From Streptomyces sp. SID12488 (lineage in GTDB: Bacteria; Actinomycetota; Actinomycetes; Streptomycetales; Streptomycetaceae): a stretch of 64,000 bases of DNA. The position numbers and the translations under genes are program-made. Below the pieces are notes generated by a model, which was not told the origin of the DNA, did not search any database, and saw only the letters and a list, made by a program, of their open reading frames with translations. The first letter of the stretch is position 1; each line of letters starts with the position of its first letter. Of the stretch, positions 51,771 through 61,022 are shown piece after piece. The stretch spans positions 304,478-368,477 of the forward strand of contig NZ_JAAGLT010000006.1 in the NCBI RefSeq assembly GCF_010548275.1, in the 5' to 3' direction.

Positions 51771-52739
51771 ATGGCCCAGTTCGACCTCCCCCTGGACGAA
51801 CTCCAGGAGTACCGCAGCGAGTCCGCCGAGCCCGAGGACTTCGACGCCTTCTGGTCCAAGACCCTCCAGGAGACCCGGGAACACGACCTGGACGCCCGTT
51901 TCGAGCCAGTGGACACGGGGCTGACCACCGTAGACGTGTACGACGTGACGTTCGCCGGATTCGGCGGTCACCCGGTGAAGGGCTGGCTGCGGCTGCCCGC
52001 CGGGGCCTCGGAGCCGCTGCCGGTGGTCGTGGAGTTCATCGGGTACGGCGGTGGGCGCGGTCTGCCGCACGAGAACCTGCTGTGGGCGTCGACCGGCCGC
52101 GCCCACTTCGTCATGGACACGCGCGGCCAGGGCAGCGCCTGGGGCGGCGGCGGTGGAACGGCCGACCCGGTGGGCAACGCGCCCTCGTATCCCGGATTCA
52201 TGACCCGTGGCATCGACGCCCCCGAGAACTACTACTACCGGCGGGTGTACACGGACGCGGTGCGCGCTGTCGAGGCGGCCCGCTCGCATCCGCTGGTCGA
52301 CCCGGCGCGCACGGTGGCCCTCGGTTCCAGTCAGGGCGGCGGGATCACGCTCGCGGTCGGCGGGCTGGTCCCCGACCTGGTCGCGGTCGCCCCGGACGTG
52401 CCGTTCCTCTGCGACTTCCCGCGCGCGGCGACCCTCACCGACCGCCACCCCTACCGCGAGATCGGCAGCTACCTCAAGACCCACCGGGGCCGCACCGCCG
52501 ACGCACTGAACACGCTCGCCTACTTCGACGGCGTGCACTTCGCGGCACGCGGCCGGGCCCCGGCGCTCTTCTCGACGGCCCTGGAGGACCAGACCTGCCC
52601 GCCGTCCACGGTCTTCGCGGTCTTCAACGCCTGGGCGAACGACGACAAGAAGATCGAGGTCTACGACTTCAACGACCACGAGGGCGGCGGGCCGTTCCAG
52701 GAGGCGACGAAGCTGAGCTGGCTGCGCTCGTACGCGTGA
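51771..52739 (+). CDS. Acetyl xylan esterase / cephalosporin deacetylase family (CE7)
   Basis: A 322-aa alpha/beta hydrolase. CE7 signatures are the MDTRGQGSAWGG motif, the nucleophile S187 in VALGSSQGGGITLAVGG, and C-terminal acid/base residues in LEDQTCPPSTVF and DFNDHEGGGPFQ. It has no signal peptide, so it removes acetyl groups from imported sugars. The LacI-type palindrome upstream supports a carbohydrate role. Confidence 0.93.
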   Translation: MAQFDLPLDELQEYRSESAEPEDFDAFWSKTLQETREHDLDARFEPVDTGLTTVDVYDVTFAGFGGHPVKGWLRLPAGASEPLPVVVEFIGYGGGRGLPHENLLWASTGRAHFVMDTRGQGSAWGGGGGTADPVGNAPSYPGFMTRGIDAPENYYYRRVYTDAVRAVEAARSHPLVDPARTVALGSSQGGGITLAVGGLVPDLVAVAPDVPFLCDFPRAATLTDRHPYREIGSYLKTHRGRTADALNTLAYFDGVHFAARGRAPALFSTALEDQTCPPSTVFAVFNAWANDDKKIEVYDFNDHEGGGPFQEATKLSWLRSYA

Positions 52740-52860
52740 CGGGTCCGTAGGCAGAACTGGTCGTTTCCGACGCCTTCCGCGCGATCCGACCAGTCGGTAT
52801 GTTCGTCCGTGCCGGGTCACAGCGTCGTGGCCCGGTGTTCCGGCGGACCGCGGAGGGCCC

Positions 52861-54027
52861 ATGTCCGAGCACGTGCCACACGTTCACGGCGACTGCGACG
52901 CACGCTTCTCGGCGGTGCGCACGGCGTTCGAGGAGAACTTCCGCGACCGCGGGGAGCTCGGCGCGGCGGTGAGCGTCACGGTCGGCGGCGAGACGGTGGT
53001 CGACCTGTGGGCCGGCTGGGCCGACGCCGGGCACACGCGCGCGTGGGAGCGCGACACGCTCGTCAACGTGTGGTCGACGTCGAAGGGCCCGGTGGCGCTG
53101 TGCGCTCACATCCTCGCCGACCGGGGGCTGCTCGACCTCGACGCCCCGGTGGCCGCGTACTGGCCCGAGTTCGCGGCGGCCGGCAAGGAGGGCGTGCTGG
53201 TACGGCATCTGCTGTCGCACCGGTCGGGCCTGTCCGGCCTGCGGGAGCCGCACTCGCTCGCCGACCTCTACGACTGGGAGCTGACGACCCGCCGGCTCGC
53301 GGCGACAGAGCCCTGGTGGGAGCCCGGGACTCGATCCGGGTATCACGCGCTGACGTACGGCTTCCTGGTCGGTGAGGTGGTCCGCCGGGTGTCGGGGCTG
53401 CTGCCGGGCGCCTTTCTGGAGCGGGAGGTGACCGGGCCGCTGGGCATCGACTTCACCATCGGGCTGCCGGAGAAGGAGTCCGGGCGGGCTGCCGAGCTGG
53501 TGCAGCCGCCGGCCGCCTCGACCAGCGAACAGGCCGCGATCTTCGCCCAGTTGACGCCCACGGCGATCGCCGCGCTGGCCAATCCCCTCGCGGGCCCCGC
53601 GGAGGCGAACAGCCCCGAGTGGCGGGCCGCCGAGATACCGGCGGCCAACGGCCACGGCACGGCACGCGCGATCGCCGCGCTGTACGGCGTCTTCGCCGGC
53701 CAGGGCTCCTACGGCGGGCAGCGCATCCTCTCCGCCGAGGCGGCCGAGCGGGTGCGCGAGGGACAGGGCAGTTGCCGGGACCTGGTCCTCGGCGCCGGTT
53801 TCGGCCACGACACAGAGATCGCGCTCGGGCTGTGGCTGAGCGGCCCGGGCGGCTCGTACGGGCCGAACCCGAGGGCGTACGGCCATGACGGGTTCGGCGG
53901 TTCCTGCGGGCTGGCCGACCCGGATGGCGGAGTGTCGATGGGCTATGTGATGAACCGCATGGGTCCCCACATCGCCGACGACCCTCGGAAGATGGCGCTG
54001 ATCGACGCCCTGCACACCGCACTCTGA
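52861..54027 (+). CDS. Class C beta-lactamase-fold serine hydrolase (EstB-like)
   Basis: A 388-aa hydrolase. The SxxK nucleophile is S72-T-S-K75 in VNVWSTSKGPVALCAHILAD. The tyrosine motif is GTRSGYHALTYGFL, and the C-terminal HDGFGGSCGLADPDGGVSMG replaces the KTG triad. It has no signal peptide. It probably acts as an esterase rather than on antibiotics. The ATG follows GGAGGGCCC. Confidence 0.87.
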   Translation: MSEHVPHVHGDCDARFSAVRTAFEENFRDRGELGAAVSVTVGGETVVDLWAGWADAGHTRAWERDTLVNVWSTSKGPVALCAHILADRGLLDLDAPVAAYWPEFAAAGKEGVLVRHLLSHRSGLSGLREPHSLADLYDWELTTRRLAATEPWWEPGTRSGYHALTYGFLVGEVVRRVSGLLPGAFLEREVTGPLGIDFTIGLPEKESGRAAELVQPPAASTSEQAAIFAQLTPTAIAALANPLAGPAEANSPEWRAAEIPAANGHGTARAIAALYGVFAGQGSYGGQRILSAEAAERVREGQGSCRDLVLGAGFGHDTEIALGLWLSGPGGSYGPNPRAYGHDGFGGSCGLADPDGGVSMGYVMNRMGPHIADDPRKMALIDALHTAL

Positions 54028-54196
54028 CGCAGGTAAGGACCGCTAACGGATAGTGAGCCGTACGGGGCGGGTGGCAGGTGCAGTCAGATGACTGATTCCC
54101 CGGAGGCCAAGGGCGCATAACGTCGGGGTATGACCGGACAGCGCGCGGTAGATCGCGCGTCTGTCCGATTACGTCCCACCTTTCGAAAGGCACCCC

Positions 54197-55018
54197 ATGA
54201 CTACGTTCACCACCTCCGACGGCACCGAGATCTTCTTCAAGGACTGGGGCACCGGACAGCCGGTGGTGTTCAGCCACGGCTGGCCGCTGAACGCGGACGC
54301 GTGGGAGGGCCAGTCCCGTCTGGTCGCCGAGCACGGCTTCCGGGCCATCGCGCACGACCGGCGCGGGCACGGCCGTTCCGCGCAGCCGTGGCAGGGCAAC
54401 CACATGGACCAGTACGCGGACGACCTGGCCGAGCTGATCGAGTCGCTCGACCTCGACAACGTTATCCTCGTCGGCCACTCGACCGGTGGCGGCGAGGTGA
54501 CCCGCTACATCGGCAGGCACGGGACGGCGCGCGTCGCCAAGGTCGTGCTGCTGGGTGCGGTGCCGCCGCTGATGCTGAAGACCGACGCCAACCCCGAGGG
54601 CACTCCGATCGAGGCCTTCGACGGTATCCGGGCGGGCGTCGAGGCGGACCGTTCGCAGTTCTACTGGGACCTCAGCGAGGCCTTCTTCGGCTTCAACCGG
54701 CCGGACGCGACCCCGTCCGAGGGCATGCGCCGCGCGTTCTGGCTGTGGAGCATGCAGGTCGGGCTCAAGGCGGCCTACGACTGCGTCAAGCAGTTCTCGG
54801 AGTCCGACTTCACCGAGGACCTGGGCCGCATCGACGTACCGACGCTGATCGCGCACGGAGCCGACGACCAGATCGTGCCGATCGCCGCGTCGGCGGAGAA
54901 GACGGCCCAGCTGGTCAAGGACTCGACGCTGAAGGTCTACCCGGGCGCCCCGCACGGCCTGGTGGGCGACTTCGAGAAGGCGTTCAACGCCGACCTGCTG
55001 GAGTTCATCAAGAGCTGA
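54197..55018 (+). CDS. Cofactor-free haloperoxidase/arylesterase-type alpha/beta hydrolase
   Basis: A 273-aa hydrolase with [14 protein letters not shown] oxyanion loop, nucleophile S95 in [18 protein letters not shown], acid near D224 in [20 protein letters not shown], and H253 in [17 protein letters not shown]. This fits the perhydrolase (non-heme chloroperoxidase) group. GAAAGGCACCCC precedes the ATG. It ends 11 nt inside the convergent methyltransferase gene. Confidence 0.92.
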   Translation: MTTFTTSDGTEIFFKDWGTGQPVVFSHGWPLNADAWEGQSRLVAEHGFRAIAHDRRGHGRSAQPWQGNHMDQYADDLAELIESLDLDNVILVGHSTGGGEVTRYIGRHGTARVAKVVLLGAVPPLMLKTDANPEGTPIEAFDGIRAGVEADRSQFYWDLSEAFFGFNRPDATPSEGMRRAFWLWSMQVGLKAAYDCVKQFSESDFTEDLGRIDVPTLIAHGADDQIVPIAASAEKTAQLVKDSTLKVYPGAPHGLVGDFEKAFNADLLEFIKS

Positions 55019-55787
55019 CGGACTGTCGCCCGGCGGGTGTCCGCGTCGCCACCACCATCCGGCAGCGCGGACTGCCGTCCGGCCCGCGCCCGAACTCGGG
55101 CAGGGCACGGGTCTCCACATCGAAGCCGGCGTGCGTCAACTCCCGCCGTACGTCAGCCAGTCGGAAGGCCCGGTAGTACATGACGAACGGCGGCTTCCAC
55201 ACGGCGTTGCGGACCCTCATCACCGCGTCGAAGCCGAGCAGCGCCCAGTAGGCGCGCGTTCCCGGGCGGGCCGGGGCCACGACGGGGAACGCGAAGCGCC
55301 CGCCCGGCCGCAGCACGGAGTGGACCTGCGCGAACAGCCCCGGCAGCTCGCCCGGCAGGAAGTGCCCGAACGCCCCGAAGCTGACGACCAGATCGAAGGC
55401 GGGGGTGAAGGCGGACGCGGGGGCGAAGGGCAGGGCCCGGGCGTCGCCACGTACCAGGGCGACGCGCGGTCCGCCGGAGCGCTCGCCCGCCTCCGCCCGC
55501 TGCCGGGCCACCTCCAGCATGCCGCCGCTGATGTCGATCCCGGTGACACTCCCCCGGCACACCCCCTCCAGCACCGCCAGACCGGCGCCGGTACCGCAGC
55601 ACAGGTCGAGGCCGTCGTCGAAGGGCCCCAGGGGGCCGAGCGCCGACGCCACCGCGTCGAGGATCGCGTCCGGCGTACGGAACGGGGTGTGGTCGAACTT
55701 CGGTGCGAGCAGGTCGTAGCCGTGCTCGACGGACGACAGCGCCTGGACGGCGAGTTCACGGAGGGTGGGGCCTTCGGGGCTGAACAT
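55008..55787 (-). CDS. Class I SAM-dependent methyltransferase
   Basis: A 259-aa methyltransferase with motif [21 protein letters not shown], acidic motif [37 protein letters not shown] and [15 protein letters not shown]. The C-terminal ~70 residues are a helical substrate cap. The substrate is unknown. It is tail-to-tail with the haloperoxidase-type gene. Confidence 0.88.
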   Translation of the reverse strand: MFSPEGPTLRELAVQALSSVEHGYDLLAPKFDHTPFRTPDAILDAVASALGPLGPFDDGLDLCCGTGAGLAVLEGVCRGSVTGIDISGGMLEVARQRAEAGERSGGPRVALVRGDARALPFAPASAFTPAFDLVVSFGAFGHFLPGELPGLFAQVHSVLRPGGRFAFPVVAPARPGTRAYWALLGFDAVMRVRNAVWKPPFVMYYRAFRLADVRRELTHAGFDVETRALPEFGRGPDGSPRCRMVVATRTPAGRQSVSS

Positions 55788-55863
55788 CGGCCCAGCTTAG
55801 GGCGCGTGAGCGGGGCGGCACCTTGGACGCCCGCTCGGGCGGTTCACCCCTTAGGGTGAGCGG

Positions 55864-56265
55864 ATGCGCGCATTTCGTGAGGCAGTGGAGGCCGGGGATC
55901 TCGACGCCGTCGAGAAGCTGCTGGCGGAGAACGTCGTGTTCACCAGTCCGGTCGCGTTCAAGCCGTACCCCGGCAAGGCGATCACCGCGGCGATCCTGCG
56001 CGGTGTGTCCCGGGTCTTCGAGGACTTCCGGTACGAGCGGGAGATCGGCGCGCCCGACAGCCGTGACCACGCGCTGGTGTTCACCGCGCGGGTCGGCGAG
56101 CGCGAGATTCAGGGCTGCGACTTCCTGCACCTCGACGAGGACGGTCTGATCGACGAACTGACGGTCATGGTCCGTCCGCTGTCGGCCGCGCAGGAGCTGT
56201 CGGCGGCCATGGGCGCCCAGTTCGAGCGGATCGCGCAAGAGGCGCAGGCCGCCGGGTCCGCCTGA
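55864..56265 (+). CDS. SnoaL-like (NTF2-fold) protein
   Basis: A 133-aa protein with the cone-shaped NTF2-like pattern (FREAVEAGDLDAVEKLLAEN, VVFTSPVAFKPYPG, FLHLDEDGLIDELTVMVRP). Family members are isomerases, hydratases or binding proteins. TAGGGT lies 6 nt upstream of the ATG with no Shine-Dalgarno, suggesting a leaderless mRNA. Confidence 0.83.
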   Translation: MRAFREAVEAGDLDAVEKLLAENVVFTSPVAFKPYPGKAITAAILRGVSRVFEDFRYEREIGAPDSRDHALVFTARVGEREIQGCDFLHLDEDGLIDELTVMVRPLSAAQELSAAMGAQFERIAQEAQAAGSA

Positions 56266-56308
56266 GCGAAGGCGGCCGACAGCGGGCGCCTTTTGGTTGG
56301 ATGACCTC

Positions 56309-57139
56309 ATGACCACCGACGAGCACGCGCGGATGATGCGGGCCAACGAGGCCAACTGGGACGCCCGTACCCCCGTCCATCTCGCCAGCCGTTTCTACGG
56401 TCTGGGCGAGAGCCTCGATCCGTCGCGCTGGTTCGCCTCCTGGGAGTGGGAGGATCTCGGCGAACTGGCCGGCCGCGATGTGCTCCATCTCCAGTGCCAC
56501 CTCGGCACGGAGACCCTCGCCTTCGCCGAGCGCGGGGCGCGGGCCGTCGGCCTCGACATCTCCGAGGCGTCCGTGACGGCCGCGCGCGGCATCGCGGCGA
56601 AGGCGGGCCTCGACGTGACATACGTACGGGCGAACGTGTACGACGCCGTGGAGGCCCTGGAGCAGCGGCGGTTCGACGTCGTGTACACCGGGAAGGGCGC
56701 CCTGTGCTATCTGCCCGACCTGGACCGCTGGGCGGAGACGGTCGCTCAACTCCTGCGCCCGGGCGGCCTGTTGTACTTCGTGGAGTTCCATCCGCTGCTC
56801 AACTCGCTCGGCCCGAAGCCCGCCCCTGACGACACCGGCGAACTCCTGCTGCGGCACGACTACTTGGGCGCGCCGGGCGTCGCCGTGCACCGCGACGCGA
56901 CGTTCACGTACACCGACGGGCCGGCCGTGGCGGGGGCCACCGAGAGCTTCGAGTGGATGCACGGAATGGACGAGGCGGTCAACGCGTTGATCGGCGCGGG
57001 ACTGACCATCCGGCGGTTGCGCGAGAGCGACGAACTGCCCTGGCCGCGCTGGCCCCGGATGGAACGTACGGAGTCGGGCTGGTGGCGGTTGCCCGAGCCG
57101 CGCATCCCGCTCCTGTACGGGCTCCTCGCGAGCCGCTGA
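56309..57139 (+). CDS. Class I SAM-dependent methyltransferase
   Basis: A 276-aa methyltransferase with motif I DVLHLQCHLGTETLAFAERG and acidic motif VGLDISEASVTAARGIAAKA. VYTGKGALCYLPDLDRWAET and LLRPGGLLYFVEFHPLLNSL follow, then a C-terminal domain ending IPLLYGLLASR. The ATG at 56309 is close to the start of its mRNA by context (no clear ribosome-binding site). The substrate is unknown. Confidence 0.87.
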   Translation: MTTDEHARMMRANEANWDARTPVHLASRFYGLGESLDPSRWFASWEWEDLGELAGRDVLHLQCHLGTETLAFAERGARAVGLDISEASVTAARGIAAKAGLDVTYVRANVYDAVEALEQRRFDVVYTGKGALCYLPDLDRWAETVAQLLRPGGLLYFVEFHPLLNSLGPKPAPDDTGELLLRHDYLGAPGVAVHRDATFTYTDGPAVAGATESFEWMHGMDEAVNALIGAGLTIRRLRESDELPWPRWPRMERTESGWWRLPEPRIPLLYGLLASR

Positions 57140-57448
57140 GTCACGAATCACAGCCTCATCCGCGCGTCGCGTGGTACGGTGCTGTCAGCACTTGTGTACG
57201 CCCTGTTTAGGGCGCCGGTGTTGTTCTTCCTCAGTTCGCTGACCCGCCCGTCGGATTCCCGATCGGCGCATCGGCTCTCCCAGTACCACCTCACCAGCTA
57301 CGACGTAGTTCTGTCGTACCCGAGGTGTCGCTGTCTTCCGCCGCCCGCAGCGCGCCCGGCGCGCTCAGTTCTCGCGGCCCTCCCCTCTCTCTTGCTTCCG
57401 CGTGCCTCATGCGGCATGCGTCACCGTCCGTGAAAGGACCCTCCGACC
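57140..57448 (+). promoter_or_regulatory. Long leader of the Rho paralogue
   Basis: A 309-bp gap. TACGGT (57175-57180) is a probable -10 box, leaving a transcribed leader of ~260-270 nt. The leader is C-rich and contains a short hairpin GCCCTGTTTAGGGC near 57208. A long unstructured C-rich leader is what an autoregulated rho gene needs. No ORF of note lies inside. Confidence 0.5.
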
Positions 57449-58603
57449 ATGACCACCACACTCGAACGTCGCCCTGGACAGGGCGCTGAACAACTGTCCC
57501 CGACCCGTATCGCGACCGGTGTCCTCGACATCGACGGCAACGGGAAGGGGTATCTGCGGGCCGCCGACAGCTGCCTGCCCACATCCACCGACCTCCAGGT
57601 CTCCCCGGCACTGATCCGCCGCCACGGCCTGCGCAAGGGCGACCTCGTCTCCGGCGCACAGGGCACCCAGCGCGCCCTGACCGAGGTCGCGCTGGTCAAC
57701 GGCCTTACGCCCGAAGAGCTGCGCGGCCGTCGCCACTTCCGCGACCTCACCCCGCTGCACCCGCGCGACCGGCTCCGCCTCGAACACCCGGCGGCCGGAC
57801 TCACCGGACGCGTCACCGACCTGATCGCACCCGTCGGCAAGGGGCAGCGCGGGCTGATCGTGGCCCCGCCCAAGACTGGCAAGACCGTGCTGCTCCAGCA
57901 GGTCGCGGCGGCCGTCGCCGGCAACCACCCCGAGTGCCGCCTGATGGTGGTGCTGCTCGACGAACGGCCCGAGGAGGTCACCGACATGCGGCGCTCCGTG
58001 CGCGGCGAGGTGTACGCCTCGACCTTCGACAAGGCACCCAAGCAGCACATCGCGCTCGCCGAACTCGTCATCGAGCGGGCCAAGCGCCTGGTCGAGGCGG
58101 GCGAGGACGTCGTCATCCTCCTGGACTCCCTCACCCGGCTGTGCAGGGCCCACAACAACGCGGCGGCCTCCGGTGGCCGCACCCTCAGCGGCGGGGTCGA
58201 CGCCGCCGCGCTGATCGGGCCGAAGCGGCTGTTCGGCGCCGCACGCCTGGCCGAGGAGGGCGGTTCGCTCACGATCCTCGCCACGGCCCTGGTGGAGACC
58301 GGTTCCCGTGCCGACGGCTTCTTCTTCGAGGAGCTGAAGGGCACGGGCAACATGGAGCTGCGGCTGAGCAGCGAGCTCGCCTCCCGGCGCGTCTACCCGG
58401 CCGTCGACATCAACCCGTCCGGCACCCGCCGTGAGGAACTCCTTCTGTCTCCGGCGGAGTTGACGACCGTTCAGGGGCTGAGGCGGGCCCTGCAGACGCG
58501 GGACGGCCAGGCAAACCTGGAAACCCTCCTGGAGCGGCTCCGCAGCACGCCCGACAACGCGACCTTCCTGCGGCGCATCCAGCCGACACTGCCCGCCGAG
58601 TAG
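57449..58603 (+). CDS. Transcription termination factor Rho, short paralogue
   Basis: A 384-aa Rho. The OB/cold-shock RNA-binding domain is at residues about 20-70 (GVLDIDGNGKGYLRAADSCL, QVSPALIRRHGLRKGDLVSG). The ATPase core holds Walker A APPKTGKTVLLQQ (about 139-150), LLDERPEEVTDMRRSVRGEV, Walker B VVILLDSLTRLCRAHNN and SGGVDAAALIGPKRLFGAAR. It lacks the N-terminal helical domain and the long basic/acidic insertion of the main actinobacterial Rho (usually over 600 aa). It is therefore probably a second Rho. The ATG follows GAAAGGACCCTCCGACC. Confidence 0.93.
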   Translation: MTTTLERRPGQGAEQLSPTRIATGVLDIDGNGKGYLRAADSCLPTSTDLQVSPALIRRHGLRKGDLVSGAQGTQRALTEVALVNGLTPEELRGRRHFRDLTPLHPRDRLRLEHPAAGLTGRVTDLIAPVGKGQRGLIVAPPKTGKTVLLQQVAAAVAGNHPECRLMVVLLDERPEEVTDMRRSVRGEVYASTFDKAPKQHIALAELVIERAKRLVEAGEDVVILLDSLTRLCRAHNNAAASGGRTLSGGVDAAALIGPKRLFGAARLAEEGGSLTILATALVETGSRADGFFFEELKGTGNMELRLSSELASRRVYPAVDINPSGTRREELLLSPAELTTVQGLRRALQTRDGQANLETLLERLRSTPDNATFLRRIQPTLPAE

Positions 58604-58713
58604 CCACACCTTTGGGCGCCTGCGTGCTCCCCGGGTGTGGCATCCGGGTGTTCGGGCCCGCTCTTCGGCCCCGGCAGCGCCACGTTCGGCGCGTCCATTC
58701 TTACGTTTGCGGT

Positions 58714-59889
58714 ATGACCATCAGATTCTCTTCCCGGATCGCCGCCTCCTGCTGTGCGCTGTGCGTGACGGGCGTGCTGGCGCTCCCGCCCGTCACGGCG
58801 TCCGCCAGCACCGGTGCCGACCCGGTCGCGCCGACGGCCGCGGACGCGCGGCTGCTGTACCGCTCCGGCACCCAGGCCCGGCTCCGCCCCGGAGCGCCCC
58901 GCCTCCCCCGGGACGTGTCCGCGCTGTCGTGGCTGGTGGCCGACGCCGGCACCGGTGAGGTGCTCGCCGCGCACAACGCGCACCGCAAACTGCCGCCGGC
59001 CAGCACGCTCAAGACACTCTTCGCCCTCACCGTGCTGCCCACACTGCCCGCGGGCCTGCGGCACAAGGTCACCGAGTCCGATCTGGCGGGCATCGGGGCC
59101 GGCAGCAGTCTGGTCGGGGTCGCGGCGGGGCGTACGTACCGTGTCTCCGACCTGTGGCGGGGGGTGTTCCTCAACTCCGGGAACGACGCCGTGCACGTCC
59201 TGGCCGCCATGAGCGGGGGCTGGCGCGACACCGCCGTCCGGATGCAGGCCAAGGCCCGCTCCCTGGGCGCCCGCGACACCCACGTGCGCTCACCCGACGG
59301 CTACGACACGTCGGGCCAGGTGTCGTCGGCGTACGACCTCGCGGTGTTCGGTCGCACCGGGCTGCGCAACGCCGACTTCGCCGCCTACTGCGGCACGGCC
59401 TACGCGAAGTTCCCGGGCGGGGGCGGCCGGTCGTACGAGATCCAGAACACCAACCGGCTGCTGACCGGCGCCAACGGCGTCAAGCGCTACCGGGGCGTGA
59501 TCGGCGTCAAGAACGGCTACACCAGCAAGGCCGGCAACACGCTGGTCGCCGCCGCGCGCCGGGGCGGGCGCACCCTGGTCGTCACGGTGATGAACCCTCA
59601 GGACGGCGGCGGATACGCCGTCTACGAGGAGGCCCGCTCGCTGCTCGACTGGGGCTTCGGGGCCGCCGGACGCGTGACTCCCGTCGGCTCGCTGGTCGCC
59701 GCGCGGCCGGTGGCGCAGGCGGGCCCGGAAGCGCCTAGGTCGGCGCCGGTGCCAGTGCCGGTGGCCGCGACCGTGGCGTCCGACAGCGGGCCGGGCTGGC
59801 CGGCGACCTGGACGATCCTCGGAGCGGCCGCACTCGGCGCCGGAGCGGTGTCGCTGGTGTTGCGGCTCGTGGGCCCGAAACGGGTCTGA
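58714..59889 (+). CDS. D-alanyl-D-alanine carboxypeptidase (S11 family PBP)
   Basis: A 391-aa exported penicillin-binding protein. Signal MTIRFSSRIAASCCALCVTG is followed by the triad S97-T-L-K100, S155-G-N157 and K266-N-G268. The C-terminal helix (WTILGAAALGAGAVSLVLRL) anchors it in the membrane. It trims terminal D-Ala from peptidoglycan pentapeptides. TACGTT lies 7 nt upstream of the ATG with no ribosome-binding site, so it is probably leaderless. Its 3' end is overlapped antisense by the next gene. Confidence 0.94.
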   Translation: MTIRFSSRIAASCCALCVTGVLALPPVTASASTGADPVAPTAADARLLYRSGTQARLRPGAPRLPRDVSALSWLVADAGTGEVLAAHNAHRKLPPASTLKTLFALTVLPTLPAGLRHKVTESDLAGIGAGSSLVGVAAGRTYRVSDLWRGVFLNSGNDAVHVLAAMSGGWRDTAVRMQAKARSLGARDTHVRSPDGYDTSGQVSSAYDLAVFGRTGLRNADFAAYCGTAYAKFPGGGGRSYEIQNTNRLLTGANGVKRYRGVIGVKNGYTSKAGNTLVAAARRGGRTLVVTVMNPQDGGGYAVYEEARSLLDWGFGAAGRVTPVGSLVAARPVAQAGPEAPRSAPVPVPVAATVASDSGPGWPATWTILGAAALGAGAVSLVLRLVGPKRV

Positions 59890-61022
59890 CCGGCGTCGTC
59901 CACCGGCAGCCACAGCAGCAGCCCGAGGGTGACCCAGACGTACGCGCTGCCGCCGACGAAGCCGTCGACGCCGGACGCGTCGTCGAACCACAGCCACACG
60001 ACGCTCGTACACAGCACCGCGTACAGAGCACCCGCCACGCGCGTGTGCCCGGTGCGCAGCAGGACGGCGAACGACGGGAGCAGCCAGACGAGATGGTGGA
60101 CCCAGGTGATCGGGCTGACCAGACAGGCGGTCAGCCCGGTGAGGGCGAACGCGGCCCACCAGTCCCCCACCGCGACGGCCCGCCGGGCACGCCACGCCCA
60201 GACACCGAGGACGACCACGACCAGCACGAGCCACACGGCACGGCTCGGTTCACCCGGCTCGGCCAGCCGCGCCAGCACACCCTGGAGCGACTGGTTGGAG
60301 ACGTACGCCGCCTTCCCGATGCGCTGGGTGTCCCACAGCGCCTCGCTCCAGTAGAACCGCGAGGCGTCCGGCGCGATCCAGGCCGCGAGCGCGGTGGCCG
60401 CACCGGCGACGGCCGTCGCGACCCCGGCGGCCCGCCGCCGCCCGGCGAGCAGCAGCAACCCGATGAACAGGGCGGGGGTCAGCTTGATGGCGGCGGCGAG
60501 CCCGATCCCGATACCCGCCCAGCGGGCCCGCCCGGTCGTCAGCAGCCAGGCGTCCGTGAGGACTAGGGCCAGCAGTACGAGGTTCACCTGGCCGAAGCTG
60601 ACGGTGTCTCGGACGGGTTCGAACAGTGCCAGCGCGCAGCCGGTCAGGGCCCAGCCGTACCAGCCGTACCGGCGCAGCACGGGTCCGGCGGTCATCCACA
60701 CCACCGCGCCGAGCGCCGCCAGGTTGAGCAGCAGCGCGGCGGTGATCGCGGCGCGCAGCCCGAGCAGCGCCATCGGCAGCATGCTGACGGCCGCGAACGG
60801 CGGATAGGTGAAGCCGTACGTCGTGCCGGGCACCCGGTAGTCGTAGATCCGGCCGCCGTGGTGGACCCAGGTGTCGACTGTCCCGTAGTAGACCCGCAGG
60901 TCGAACCAGCCGCGCAGCAGGGGCACGGTCGCGGTGAACACGGTCACCGTGACGACGAGGGCGAGCACCAGGAGCAGTCGTTCCCGGTCGGTGCGGGGCA
61001 GTCTCACAGGGCTCAGGCTCAT
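59622..61022 (-). CDS. GT87-type polyprenol-dependent mannosyltransferase
   Basis: A 466-aa membrane protein with about ten helices. The GT87 early loop LRGWFDLRVYYGTVDTWVHH with the catalytic Asp, and YDYRVPGTTYGFTYPPFAAV, are followed by SPITWVHHLVWLLPSFAVLL. It uses polyprenol-phosphate mannose outside the membrane for lipoglycan or glycoprotein synthesis. Its ATG overlaps the upstream transferase stop (ATGA). The last ~95 residues after LWLPVDDAGQT lie antisense to the carboxypeptidase gene and look like read-through sequence. Confidence 0.87.
   Translation of the reverse strand: MSLSPVRLPRTDRERLLLVLALVVTVTVFTATVPLLRGWFDLRVYYGTVDTWVHHGGRIYDYRVPGTTYGFTYPPFAAVSMLPMALLGLRAAITAALLLNLAALGAVVWMTAGPVLRRYGWYGWALTGCALALFEPVRDTVSFGQVNLVLLALVLTDAWLLTTGRARWAGIGIGLAAAIKLTPALFIGLLLLAGRRRAAGVATAVAGAATALAAWIAPDASRFYWSEALWDTQRIGKAAYVSNQSLQGVLARLAEPGEPSRAVWLVLVVVVLGVWAWRARRAVAVGDWWAAFALTGLTACLVSPITWVHHLVWLLPSFAVLLRTGHTRVAGALYAVLCTSVVWLWFDDASGVDGFVGGSAYVWVTLGLLLWLPVDDAGQTRFGPTSRNTSDTAPAPSAAAPRIVQVAGQPGPLSDATVAATGTGTGADLGASGPACATGRAATSEPTGVTRPAAPKPQSSSERASS

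Noticed and set aside
52788..52802. CCGACCAGTCGG-like near-palindrome before the EstB-like gene
   Set aside because: Symmetry is imperfect and short; such motifs are common in this base composition and nothing else supports an operator.
54081..54095. CAGTCAGATGACTGAT inverted repeat upstream of the haloperoxidase-type gene
   Set aside because: Only 5-bp arms; too weak to call a regulatory site.
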